NCBI RefSeq assembly: GCF_031846525.1
Contig: NZ_JAVRHM010000003.1
Coordinates: 168,887 to 232,886, forward strand
Length of the DNA: 64,000 bases
From: Autumnicola patrickiae
Lineage (GTDB): Bacteria > Bacteroidota > Bacteroidia > Flavobacteriales > Flavobacteriaceae
Direction: 5' to 3'
The first letter of the stretch is position 1. Every line of letters begins with the position of its first letter. The notes under the pieces are model-generated. The model saw only the letters and a list, made by a program, of their open reading frames with translations, was not told where the DNA came from and made no database searches. The translations under genes were made by a program, and so were the position numbers. Below, one piece after another: positions 9,677-17,197 of this stretch.

Positions 9677-10471
9677 ATGTCAACCGAAACAGAAATAAAA
9701 CAACTGGAACCCTGGTTCCACAATATTCACCTTCCCGACGGAAATCAGACTGCAACAGATCATTTTCTTGGTGATTTCCCGGCTTTTAAGTGGAAGAATA
9801 TGAAAAATTCTATTCCGAAGGATTTATCCGGCTGGAAAGTACTGGATATTGGCTGCAACGCCGGATTTTATTCCATAGAACTTGCGAAAAGAGGAGCAGA
9901 GGTTACGGGGATAGATCTGGATGAACATTACCTTAAACAGGCAAGATGGACAGCAAAACAATTTGGTTTAGAAGACCGGATTACTTTTAAACAAATGCAG
10001 GTTTATGATTTTGCCCATTCTGAAGAAAAATTTGACCTGGTTTGGTTTATGGGAGTTTTTTATCATTTAAGATATCCGCTTTTGGCAATGGATATACTTT
10101 CTCAGAAAACCACCAGGATGATGGTTTTTCAAACATTGTCCCTTCCTGGGAAAGAAGAAATGGAAGTTCCGGAAGATGTGGAATTTCACAAAAGGGACAT
10201 CATGAAATCTGATGCATGGCCTAAAATGGCATTTATCGAGAATAAACTGGCGGGTGATCCCACTAACTGGTGGGCGCCAAATCATCAGGGAATAATTTCG
10301 ATGCTTGGGAGTTGCGGCTTCAAAGTTACCGAAATGCCTGAAGATGAAACTTATATTGCTGAAAAAAATGAAGACCTGAAATCCAGCCTCGAAACCTGGA
10401 ATTTTTCAGAATATCTTTCTGCAGTAGGAAAGGACTGGAAGAAAGAAGTAGAGAAGAAAACGAAGAAGTAA
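9677..10471 (+). CDS. SAM-dependent methyltransferase (CmoB-like/Rta_06860-type)
   Basis: A 264-residue class I methyltransferase. SAM-binding motif I is VLDIGCNAGFYS (about residues 55-66) and the acidic motif II is VTGIDLDE. The N-terminal WFHNIHLPDG and the central GVFYHLRYPL blocks recall the CmoB-like tRNA-modification family, and in particular a family of methyltransferases found beside glycosyltransferases (I recall the name Rta_06860 family but cannot verify it). It follows three CgeB-like GTs by 11 nt, so a role in capping or decorating the glycan is more likely than tRNA modification. The last dozen residues are very lysine-rich. Confidence 0.85.
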   Translation: MSTETEIKQLEPWFHNIHLPDGNQTATDHFLGDFPAFKWKNMKNSIPKDLSGWKVLDIGCNAGFYSIELAKRGAEVTGIDLDEHYLKQARWTAKQFGLEDRITFKQMQVYDFAHSEEKFDLVWFMGVFYHLRYPLLAMDILSQKTTRMMVFQTLSLPGKEEMEVPEDVEFHKRDIMKSDAWPKMAFIENKLAGDPTNWWAPNHQGIISMLGSCGFKVTEMPEDETYIAEKNEDLKSSLETWNFSEYLSAVGKDWKKEVEKKTKK

Positions 10472-10491
10472 TAATTAAAAATAAAGAAATT

Positions 10492-10776
10492 ATGGCAACT
10501 CAAGATTCAAAAACAACAACAGACCACAAGACGATTAAAAAATGGGCTGAAGAGCGGGATGGAAAACCATCTTTAGTTAAAGGAACAGGTGACAGCGGTA
10601 AAGGAGGGGGATTACTGAGAATAGATTTTCCCGGAGGAGCTGAGGAAAGCCTGGAAGAAGTTTCCTGGGACAAATTCTTCAGTATTTTTGATGAGAACGA
10701 CCTACAGTTTCTTTATCAGGAAAAAACCAAAGATGGTAGCAAAAGCCGCTTTAATAAATTTGTAAATAAAGACTAA
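10492..10776 (+). CDS. Small conserved protein, often mislabelled '1,4-alpha-glucan branching enzyme'
   Basis: A 94-residue soluble acidic protein with no signal peptide. Recognisable conserved blocks are TTTDHKTIKKWAEERDGKP, GLLRIDFPGG, EEVSWDKFFSIFDEN and LQFLYQEKTKDG. I recognise this as a small family found in many bacteria that databases often name a glucan branching enzyme, although it has none of the branching-enzyme catalytic domain. Its function is not known to me. It sits 21 nt after the methyltransferase and 44 nt before the decarboxylase-like SDR, inside the sugar cluster, which may be the origin of the carbohydrate-related name. Confidence 0.8.
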   Translation: MATQDSKTTTDHKTIKKWAEERDGKPSLVKGTGDSGKGGGLLRIDFPGGAEESLEEVSWDKFFSIFDENDLQFLYQEKTKDGSKSRFNKFVNKD

Positions 10777-10820
10777 ACGGGAGCCGAAAATTCAAATTAT
10801 GAGGTTCTAAAAGTAAAAAT

Positions 10821-11807
10821 ATGGGTAGAGTACTTATTACGGGGGCCGCCGGTTTCCTGGGTTCGCATTTATGTGATCGGTTTATTAAAGAAGGTTTTGA
10901 TGTAGTGGCAATGGACAACCTCATCACAGGTGATCTAAAAAATATAGAACACCTGTTTAAGCTTCCTAATTTTGAATTTTATCATCACGATGTGACCACT
11001 TTTGTACACGTGCCGGGTGAATTGGATTATATTCTCCATTTCGCTTCGCCGGCCAGCCCTATTGATTATCTGAAGATTCCTATTCAGACCTTAAAAGTTG
11101 GTGCTTTGGGAACCCATAACCTTCTGGGACTTGCAAAGGAGAAAAAAGCACGGATTCTTATAGCTTCTACTTCAGAAGTCTATGGTGATCCTCTGGTGCA
11201 TCCTCAAACCGAAGAATATTATGGTAATGTAAATACGCTTGGTCCTCGCGGAGTTTATGACGAGGCTAAGAGATTTATGGAATCCATTACTATGGCTTAT
11301 CACAGGTTTCATGATCTTGATACCAGGATCGTGCGTATTTTTAATACTTACGGCCCCAGAATGAGGTTAAATGATGGTCGTGTGATACCTGCGTTTTTAG
11401 GCCAGGCTTTGCGTGGGGAAAACCTTACCATTTTTGGCGATGGTAGCCAGACCCGCTCCTTTTGTTATGTAGACGATCAGATAGAAGGGATTTACAAGCT
11501 TTTGATGAGTGATTATGTGTATCCTGTGAACATAGGAAATCCAAAGGAAATAACTATTAATGAACTTGCTCACGAAATTCTTGAGCTAACAGGAAGTGAT
11601 CAAAAGGTAATCAATAAGCCGCTTCCTAAGGATGATCCTTTGCAAAGACAACCCGATATTACAAAGGCTAACGAAATACTCGATTGGTTTCCTGCAGTTT
11701 CCAGAAAAGAAGGATTTGCAAAGACTTATGAGTATTTCAAAAATCTAAGCGATGATGAACTCTTCAAAAAGGAACACAAAGACTTCAAACAATACAATAA
11801 AGTCTAA
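10821..11807 (+). CDS. UDP-glucuronate decarboxylase-like SDR (UXS type)
   Basis: A 328-residue extended SDR. Features of UDP-glucuronic acid decarboxylases are visible: GAAGFLGSHLCDR at the N-terminus, the HFASPASPIDY block, STSEVYGDP, the YDEAK catalytic Tyr/Lys, RIFNTYGPRM, and FGDGSQTRSFCYVDD. The enzyme would make UDP-xylose from UDP-glucuronate in the cytoplasm. Beyond the usual end the protein has a lysine-rich tail of about 15 residues, and this tail overlaps the start of the next gene by 56 nt. It may supply the pentose donor used by the cluster's transferases, which is inference. Confidence 0.87.
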   Translation: MGRVLITGAAGFLGSHLCDRFIKEGFDVVAMDNLITGDLKNIEHLFKLPNFEFYHHDVTTFVHVPGELDYILHFASPASPIDYLKIPIQTLKVGALGTHNLLGLAKEKKARILIASTSEVYGDPLVHPQTEEYYGNVNTLGPRGVYDEAKRFMESITMAYHRFHDLDTRIVRIFNTYGPRMRLNDGRVIPAFLGQALRGENLTIFGDGSQTRSFCYVDDQIEGIYKLLMSDYVYPVNIGNPKEITINELAHEILELTGSDQKVINKPLPKDDPLQRQPDITKANEILDWFPAVSRKEGFAKTYEYFKNLSDDELFKKEHKDFKQYNKV

Positions 11808-12240
11808 ACCCGGCAGGATACTTTTAATTCTCCTGCTCCTGACTTTAATCTATCCGGTTTGGTCTTATTTTCAGCTACAGGATATTGAAGGTGAAACAGC
11901 TGTTAATGAATATCTTCTGAACTCTATCCAGAATTACCTGGTGAGTATCTGGATAAGTTGGCTGGTGTTTGTAGGCATTTCCGTTTTTTGGAAATGGACG
12001 CGTGAAGAGAATATTTTTTTCTATTTCACCTACGGATTTCTGCTACTGGCCTGGGCAGTGCTGGGGGTTTACGTTCAGGACGTGAATTATAGTGGCAGTA
12101 ACGCTTCAGGAGGAATGGCTGTGGGAAATTATCCGGTGATGACGATGATGGTACTGCAACATTTCGTAGCGTCTGTAGTACTTACCATCTTTTTGCAAAT
12201 AAGCAGCTGGTGGTTTACCAGGAGATGGCACAGGAGGTAA
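11752..12240 (+). CDS. Small integral membrane protein, unknown function
   Basis: A 162-residue protein with about four hydrophobic segments (roughly residues 22-40, 60-80, 90-108 and 132-155) and a basic C-terminus (FTRRWHRR). I do not recognise the family. The only plausible starts are the paired ATG codons at 11752/11755, giving a 53-56 nt overlap with the UXS-like gene in another frame; no later start exists before the first membrane segment. It may be a membrane partner of the glycan pathway. The overlap and the lack of family recognition keep confidence moderate. Confidence 0.6.
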   Translation: MMNSSKRNTKTSNNTIKSKPGRILLILLLLTLIYPVWSYFQLQDIEGETAVNEYLLNSIQNYLVSIWISWLVFVGISVFWKWTREENIFFYFTYGFLLLAWAVLGVYVQDVNYSGSNASGGMAVGNYPVMTMMVLQHFVASVVLTIFLQISSWWFTRRWHRR

Positions 12241-12338
12241 GAATTACTATTTAGATTTTGAATATTCAAATTTTGAATTGAAAAGCACCTCAGAAAGGTT
12301 TTCATTTCTGAAGAAAATCTGATCCTGAAGGTTTTTCT

Positions 12339-12386
12339 TTTTTCAAGGGAAGGTGGCTTTAACAGCGAAGGCTGATAAAGACGGAA
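12339..12386. repeat. Direct repeat copy 1 (about 48 bp)
   Basis: The block reads TTTTTCAAGGGAAGGTGGC, then TTTAACAGCGAAGGCTGATA and AAGACGGAAG. It matches a second copy about 190 bases downstream with only a few differences. Both copies are intergenic and in the same orientation. Confidence 0.7.
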
Positions 12387-12399
12387 GAAAAACTACATG

Positions 12400-12420
12400 C
12401 CGATATTTGCCATTTTTGGA
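12400..12420. repeat. Dispersed palindromic word, copy 1
   Basis: Reads CCGATATTTGCCATTTTTGG. Its reverse complement matches the family core AAAATGGCAAATATCG. The copy is intergenic. Confidence 0.6.
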
Positions 12421-12440
12421 GCTTCGCTTAGTTCTGACTT

Positions 12441-12458
12441 ATATTTGCCAATTTTCCC
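12441..12458. repeat. Dispersed palindromic word, copy 2
   Basis: Reads ATATTTGCCAATTTTCCC, nearly identical over its core to the copy at 26579. It lies 20 bases after copy 1. Confidence 0.5.
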
Positions 12459-12529
12459 ATTCCTCTTTAATTTCTATAACTTTCTTCTCAATCATGAAGA
12501 AAACTGCGCCTCGAATGGGTTTCTTCCCT

Positions 12530-12578
12530 TTTTTCAAAGTAAGGTGGCTTTAACAGCGAAAGCTGGTAAAGACGGAAG
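12530..12578. repeat. Direct repeat copy 2 (about 48 bp)
   Basis: This is the second copy of the repeat. The core AAGGTGGCTTTAACAGCG is identical to copy 1; differences are AAAGCTGGTAAAG in place of AAGGCTGATAAAG. It ends just before the stop codon of the convergent MFS gene. Confidence 0.7.
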
Positions 12579-12581
12579 GGT

Positions 12582-13766
12582 TCAGACTTCTGAAGAATTT
12601 TTTATAAACATCGCCCATAGTCCAAATGCCGGCCCGGCTGCCAGGATGAGAAATAGGTAAATGGGATCAAAAACTTCCGTAAATATATTAAGAAGCTGAA
12701 TGCTTAAAATGGTTATTCCAAATCCTATGGAATTCACAATGGTAAGCGCTGTGCCGCGGGATTCAGGAATAGCATTTTGGGCGACTAGGCTGGAGAACAG
12801 AGGGGAGTCTGCAACCACCATTATTCCCCAGAAAATCAGGAAAGCGACTGCGACAAGTGGAGAATTCTGAAGAAGCAGTAATGGGGAAAGTAAACAACAA
12901 CATCCGGAAAGAAAAAGCGCTGTTGCTGCAGTATTTCGGGTGCCAAATTTTTCCGAAATATAACCTCCGATTATACATGCCAGTCCGCCGGAACCGATAA
13001 TCAGGAATGAAAGCAAAGGAATATTAAAATCTGTACCGGGATGAACTTCCTGATAGATTTGTAAAGCTACTGGTACAAAAGCCCAGAAAGCATAAAGCTC
13101 CCACATATGTCCAAAATATCCAAAAGCGGCAGCTTTAAAGTCGGAATTTTTAAAAACCTTAAAAGCGGCTGTAAAATCTCTGTTCAACTTTGGTGTCCTG
13201 TACGGCCCATTCGGAATAAATAGGAAAATGAGCAATCCGCCCAAAACAGATAAAACAGAGGTGGTGATAAGCACGGCTTTCCAGTGCAATTCTCCGAAGC
13301 TCGTAATATCTTTTAAAAGATGAGGAAATGCAGTTCCCAAAACTAAAGCACCAACAAGAAATCCGAGCGAAGTTCCCAGGCCTTTCTGATAATAATCTGT
13401 AGCGATCTTCATACCTACAGGATAAATTCCGGCGAGGGAGAATCCGGTAAGAAAACGCAGCATTAACAGGCTGTTGAGGGTATTTTCTTCAGAAATAATA
13501 CTGAAGTTGAACATTGCTCCCACTAATGCACAAATAAAGAAAACCCGGGAAGGCGGAAACCGATCTGCAATGCCGAAAATTGCAAAAATCAGGGTGCCGC
13601 TTATAAATCCCAATTGCACGGCAGAAGTTAAATGACCTAAAGCGGAAGCATCGAGATTATAATTCAGCAGTAAGTCTGCCATCACCGCATTGCCAGCAAA
13701 CCAAAGGGAAGTACAGCAAAACTGGGAAAAGACTATAATTGGTAAAATATGTTTTGCAACAGGCAT
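12582..13766 (-). CDS. MFS transporter
   Basis: A 394-residue major facilitator superfamily protein with about 12 hydrophobic segments. The first cytoplasmic loop has the degenerate motif GIADRFPPSR in the place of the usual G-x3-D-R-x-G-R-R, and HLTSAVQLGFISGTL forms a typical second helix. The substrate is not evident; drug- or metabolite-export type and sugar-import type are both possible. It is transcribed alone on the minus strand, convergent with the glycan cluster. The gene begins 169 bases from the divergent large Cys-rich protein gene. Confidence 0.88.
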   Translation of the reverse strand: MPVAKHILPIIVFSQFCCTSLWFAGNAVMADLLLNYNLDASALGHLTSAVQLGFISGTLIFAIFGIADRFPPSRVFFICALVGAMFNFSIISEENTLNSLLMLRFLTGFSLAGIYPVGMKIATDYYQKGLGTSLGFLVGALVLGTAFPHLLKDITSFGELHWKAVLITTSVLSVLGGLLIFLFIPNGPYRTPKLNRDFTAAFKVFKNSDFKAAAFGYFGHMWELYAFWAFVPVALQIYQEVHPGTDFNIPLLSFLIIGSGGLACIIGGYISEKFGTRNTAATALFLSGCCCLLSPLLLLQNSPLVAVAFLIFWGIMVVADSPLFSSLVAQNAIPESRGTALTIVNSIGFGITILSIQLLNIFTEVFDPIYLFLILAAGPAFGLWAMFIKNSSEV

Positions 13767-13935
13767 ATCCTAGGGGCAGGTTTTAATGCGAAGAAAAGCA
13801 AAAATGTTGAAATATAAGGAGTAGGAGCTGGTCTGGATTGGCAAATTTCAAGAATGGATTCAGCAATATATGATTTTGATCATATTTCAGGTTGTAAAGC
13901 TTCTTCATCTTTGAGCTTGCCAAAAATTTAAAACA

Positions 13936-15753
13936 ATGAGTGTTCTTTCTCCACATAATTTTCACATCCCGGTTATGGGACTTTCTTTTACAATAGATTC
14001 ACCTATAAAAGTTGCCCACTACGGGATAACTTCAGCAATTTCAATTATTGAGGACAATTTGGTTGAAATGATGCGCAAGCATTATTATCAGCAAAGTGAT
14101 GAGCCATACGTTCCTATAAATACCAACGAGGAAAATTACCGGGTTCGCCGCCTTACTGATTATCTGAACCTTGTAAACCGCAATGTACAGTCGAAACTGG
14201 AAGATTTGCGCTCTTCTGCTTTTGAAGCAGGATCGGAAATAGTAAAATACTTCGAAATGCTTCCAGAGGAAAGCGGACTTAAGGAAAAGTACAGGCGTTT
14301 TCTGGAAATGACAGGTGAAGCTGAAAAAGTTGACCTCGAGCGGGTTCTTAGAGGCCAGGTAAAAGCCGGTGCAATAGAGGTGAATATTATGACCAAAGTG
14401 GATAAAAATAATTTAGATAAAAAGGGAGAAGTTATTATTGATGGATCTGACGCTCTTGGCGCGTTAAAGGCTTATGCGGAAAGTGACCTGGAGAACTCTT
14501 CAGTTATTTTCTCGGCGGGTATGAATCCGCGTTTGTTTAACTACCTGGAGAATTTCAGGCAATTTGACGCAAGTAGCTGGGGTAAATTTAAGAAGAAGGT
14601 GGTCATTAAAGTAAGTGATTATCGTTCGGCACTTATTCAGGGAAAGTATTTAGCTAAAAAAGGAATTTGGGTAAGTGAATTCAGAATAGAATCGGGGCTT
14701 AACTGTGGCGGACACGCTTTTGCCACGCAGGGGCTTTTGCTGGGGCCAATCCTGGAAGAATTCAGAAGTAAAAAAGAAGACCTGGCTGATGATCTTTTCA
14801 GTCTTTATAATCCGGCGATCCAAAGCAGGGGCGAGGCAGGTTTTGAAAAGCCGCACCCAATCAGGATCACGGTGCAGGGAGGAATTGGAACTTTCGAAGA
14901 AAATAAACTTTTATTAAAGCATTATCAGGTAGACGGTACTGGCTGGGGAACTCCATTTTTACTGTGTCCTGAAGCAACAACGGTAGATACCGAAACATTG
15001 GAACTTCTTGCCAAAAGCCAAAAAGAGGATGTTATTTTGAGTAAATCTTCGCCGCTTGGAGTGCGTTTTAATTACCTGAAAGGAACGAGTGCAGAAAAGG
15101 AAAGGCTGGGGCGTATCCAGAAAGACAAGCCCGGGAGCCCTTGTACAGAAAAATACCTGGTTTCTAATACCGAATTCACAAAAGAACCAATTTGCACGGC
15201 TTCAAGAAAATATCAGAAGCTAAAACTTGAGCAGCTGGATTCTTTAGATCTTCCTGAAGAGGAATACAAGAAGCAAAAGGAAGATCTGCTCAGCAAAGAA
15301 TGCCTGTGTGTGGGATTGAGCAATACTGCTACTTTAAATTATAAGGTACCAATGGTAAAAAAACTGGATGCAGTTACCGTTTGCCCCGGGCCTAATATTG
15401 TGAATTTTTCGAAGTCGGCAAGTCTTCAGGAAATGACAGATCACATTTATGGCAGAGCGGCTTTGCCACAACGTGCAGATCGTCCACATATGTTTGTAAG
15501 GGAATTGCAATTATACGTAGATTACCTTCAGGAGGAAATCTCGGGTAGCTTTAATCCCGGACCAAGGGATTACAAGAACTGGAAAAGCTTTTGTGCGAAT
15601 CTTCTGGAAGGAATATCGCATTACCGTGCCTTAATTGAGGAAGGTTTAATCGAAGATGAAGCAGCTTTTCACAGCGGACTCGCTGCTGCGGAAGAAGAAA
15701 TTCTTAAAATCCAGCAGCAACTCGAAAATTCAGGCCAAAAAGTAGCAGTTTAA
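13936..15753 (+). CDS. Large Cys-rich protein with nitronate-monooxygenase-like FMN barrel
   Basis: A 605-residue cytoplasmic protein that I know only as a conserved Bacteroidota hypothetical. Blocks resemble FMN-dependent TIM-barrel enzymes of the nitronate monooxygenase/2-nitropropane dioxygenase type: IPVMGLSFTIDSPIKVAHYG at the start, GLNCGGHAF in the middle, and VQGGIGTFEE followed by DGTGWGTPFLLCPEA, which has the phosphate-binding layout of that family. The remaining C-terminal third is unusual and holds cysteines in GSPCTEK, EPICTAS, KECLCVGLS and TVCPGPN, suggesting a metal or Fe-S site. It stands alone between a divergent MFS gene and a Dabb protein. Function not known. Confidence 0.8.
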   Translation: MSVLSPHNFHIPVMGLSFTIDSPIKVAHYGITSAISIIEDNLVEMMRKHYYQQSDEPYVPINTNEENYRVRRLTDYLNLVNRNVQSKLEDLRSSAFEAGSEIVKYFEMLPEESGLKEKYRRFLEMTGEAEKVDLERVLRGQVKAGAIEVNIMTKVDKNNLDKKGEVIIDGSDALGALKAYAESDLENSSVIFSAGMNPRLFNYLENFRQFDASSWGKFKKKVVIKVSDYRSALIQGKYLAKKGIWVSEFRIESGLNCGGHAFATQGLLLGPILEEFRSKKEDLADDLFSLYNPAIQSRGEAGFEKPHPIRITVQGGIGTFEENKLLLKHYQVDGTGWGTPFLLCPEATTVDTETLELLAKSQKEDVILSKSSPLGVRFNYLKGTSAEKERLGRIQKDKPGSPCTEKYLVSNTEFTKEPICTASRKYQKLKLEQLDSLDLPEEEYKKQKEDLLSKECLCVGLSNTATLNYKVPMVKKLDAVTVCPGPNIVNFSKSASLQEMTDHIYGRAALPQRADRPHMFVRELQLYVDYLQEEISGSFNPGPRDYKNWKSFCANLLEGISHYRALIEEGLIEDEAAFHSGLAAAEEEILKIQQQLENSGQKVAV

Positions 15754-16013
15754 TTTTGAAAATACTGAAGAGGCTGTTCTCTTTAGATTTTCGGTCTCGT
15801 TAACTTCAGAACAGCTAAAGTTTATAATACAAATTAGAAGAAGCGTGAATTTTTTCATGCGGCTTTCCCATTTAAGACGAGGTGTTAAAAATAAAAATTT
15901 TCAACCTGGAATAAGGTAGATAATTCCTTGCAAATGCAACTAAAATTTTTAAGAAAAACTTTGAAGCTGCTTAATTTATCGTAATTTAGAAACCTTAAAA
16001 TAAATTTAAAATT
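15754..16013. other. Intergenic region with a long-loop inverted repeat
   Basis: GCTGTTCT at 15773-15780 can pair with AGAACAGC at 15808-15815, and CTTTAG at 15781-15786 can pair with CTAAAG at 15815-15820; the two pairings are interleaved. No T-tract follows, so a terminator is not convincing. No gene is visible here. Confidence 0.4.
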
Positions 16014-16430
16014 ATGTCTGGACTTTTAAAAGTAGTAGTAGTTGCAGCAGTGGTTTTGGGAGCTAATTCCCTTTCTGCTCAGGAAGAAAACAAAGAATTT
16101 GATTCCAATTTCACTCACGTTGTCTATTTTTGGTTTAATAATCCTGATAATGCTGAAGATCGACAAACTTTCGAAACTTCCCTTAAAAAATTTCTGAAGA
16201 ACAGCGAATATGCGCAGACGAAATTTATTGGAGTACCGGCAGAAACTCCCCGGGAGGTAGTTGATAATTCCTATACATATTCCTTAATTCTTACTTTCCC
16301 TTCAAAAGAAATTCAGGATAAGTACCAGACAGAGCCTGCTCACAAAGTGTTTATAGAAGAATCGTCTCATCTTTGGAAGAAAGTGCAGGTTTACGATTCT
16401 GTTGGCATAGATAAGTTAGCGGAAAAATAG
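16014..16430 (+). CDS. Secreted Dabb (stress-responsive alpha/beta barrel) domain protein
   Basis: A 138-residue protein with a signal peptide ending in SLSAQ (residues about 1-23). The mature part reads as a Dabb ferredoxin-like domain: THVVYFWFNNPDN, then a helix with FLKNSEYAQTKFIGVPA, and SLILTFPSKEIQDKYQTEPA-HKVFIEE. Dabb domains usually dimerise into barrels; the role of the secreted versions is unknown. It is monocistronic in appearance, with an A-rich leader. Function beyond the fold is not inferred. Confidence 0.85.
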   Translation: MSGLLKVVVVAAVVLGANSLSAQEENKEFDSNFTHVVYFWFNNPDNAEDRQTFETSLKKFLKNSEYAQTKFIGVPAETPREVVDNSYTYSLILTFPSKEIQDKYQTEPAHKVFIEESSHLWKKVQVYDSVGIDKLAEK

Positions 16431-16498
16431 TTTTTTAAGCAATAAAAGTAAAATTCATTTTTATTGGCAACTTAAATTTGTTATTTTGATGGGGTGCT

Positions 16499-16516
16499 GA
16501 AAATGTCAATTTTCGG
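16499..16516. repeat. Dispersed palindromic word, copy 3
   Basis: Reads GAAAATGTCAATTTTCGG, the family core with GTCA in place of GGCA. It lies between the Dabb gene and the decayed gene. Confidence 0.5.
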
Positions 16517-16535
16517 TAAAGGCAGGCTGTTACTT

Positions 16536-16959
16536 TTACTCGATTTTCCGAAAATTAATTCCCATTTCCTTCAGTTGGTTTACAATTTGTTGCGTTCTTT
16601 ATTCCGGTAGGGTTAAACTTCGGGTTCTTCTATTAAGTTTAAGGTTTAAAACGCTGTCAGCAGTGTTTCGAAAACCTGTGGTAATAGAAACTTCAGAAAT
16701 TTCCTGTATAGATATTGAATCTTTATAAGTGCGATAAAATATTTCCTTTAGGACAAAAATAGTTAAAATGGAAATAAAAGTAACTGCAAAGAAGAGATCT
16801 GCTATTCTTCCGGTTCTAATATATTCCACGAAGTTTACAAAACCCTGATACCCTAAAACCCCCACAAGAATTTTCGAGAAGCCTTCTTATATTTCTGTTT
16901 TTCTCTATAATTTGAACTTTACCGGAATCTATAATAACAAAATTTTCTTTAGAATTCAT
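16536..16959 (-). pseudogene. Decayed small membrane protein gene (PH-like), frameshift plus nonsense
   Basis: Reading the minus strand, an ATG at 16959 opens a frame starting MNSKENFVIIDSGKVQIIEK that loses its reading near 16886-16870; the downstream frame (from EGFSKILVG) continues through two hydrophobic segments and a beta-rich tail ending RSLTLPE, then meets a TAA at 16599-16601. Past that stop, the same frame continues with RTQQIVNQLKEMGI for 20 residues before a second stop at 16536-16538. The joined product of about 140 residues would resemble small bacterial PH-like membrane proteins. One frameshift and one premature stop in one gene indicate decay. Sequencing error at two sites is the alternative. 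Confidence 0.55.
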
Positions 16960-17145
16960 ATTAATATTTTGGCAACTGTTCTGCTAAGATATTATAGTGT
17001 GAGGTAAAATTTCTTCAGTAGATATTTCGTGATAGAGCAAGTCTAAAAACTACATTATCGGTATCAAGTCCGATTATATTTTCCTCAAATGTGCTTCTGA
17101 AGTTGTTTAACAAAGGTTAAATTAATATTAACAATAAGTGTTTTA

Positions 17146-17178
17146 TTTGCAAAAATGATAGTGTTACTATTATATTTG
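17146..17178 (+). promoter_or_regulatory. Bacteroidota-type promoter of the TetR-efflux operon
   Basis: A TTTG at 17146-17149 (-33 box) is followed after 21 bases by TATATTTG at 17171-17178, matching the TAnnTTTG -7 box of flavobacterial sigma-A promoters. The ATG lies 20 bases downstream. Autoregulation by the TetR protein is likely but no clear operator palindrome is visible. Confidence 0.65.
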
Positions 17179-17197
17179 CGAACTTTAATATTATTGA

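Larger units (their letters stand above)
12241..12581. other. Intergenic region between convergent genes, with repeats
   Basis: This 341-base gap separates the membrane protein gene from the convergent MFS gene. It holds a small hairpin (TCAGAAA at 12290-12296 pairing with TTTCTGA at 12305-12311), two copies of a direct repeat of about 48 bases, and two copies of the dispersed TTTGCCA-type palindromic word. Short open frames here are compositionally unlike genes and consist largely of the repeats. I see no clear intrinsic terminator with a T-tract. Confidence 0.6.

Noticed and set aside
12353..12660. Two plus-strand open frames of 66 and 87 codons
   Set aside because: They consist of the 48-bp repeats and palindromic words, lack a plausible start context and one overlaps the MFS gene's end.
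13831..13860. GGATTGGCAAATTTCAAG as another palindromic word
   Set aside because: Only the central TTGGCAAAT part agrees and the arms do not, so it is below the level of the accepted copies.
13783..13965. A 60-codon minus-strand frame upstream of the MFS gene
   Set aside because: It overlaps the start of the plus-strand barrel-like gene, has no recognisable protein features and no ribosome-binding or promoter signal.
15773..15820. Long-loop inverted repeat as a terminator
   Set aside because: The loop is about 27 bases long and no T-tract follows, so termination is not supported.
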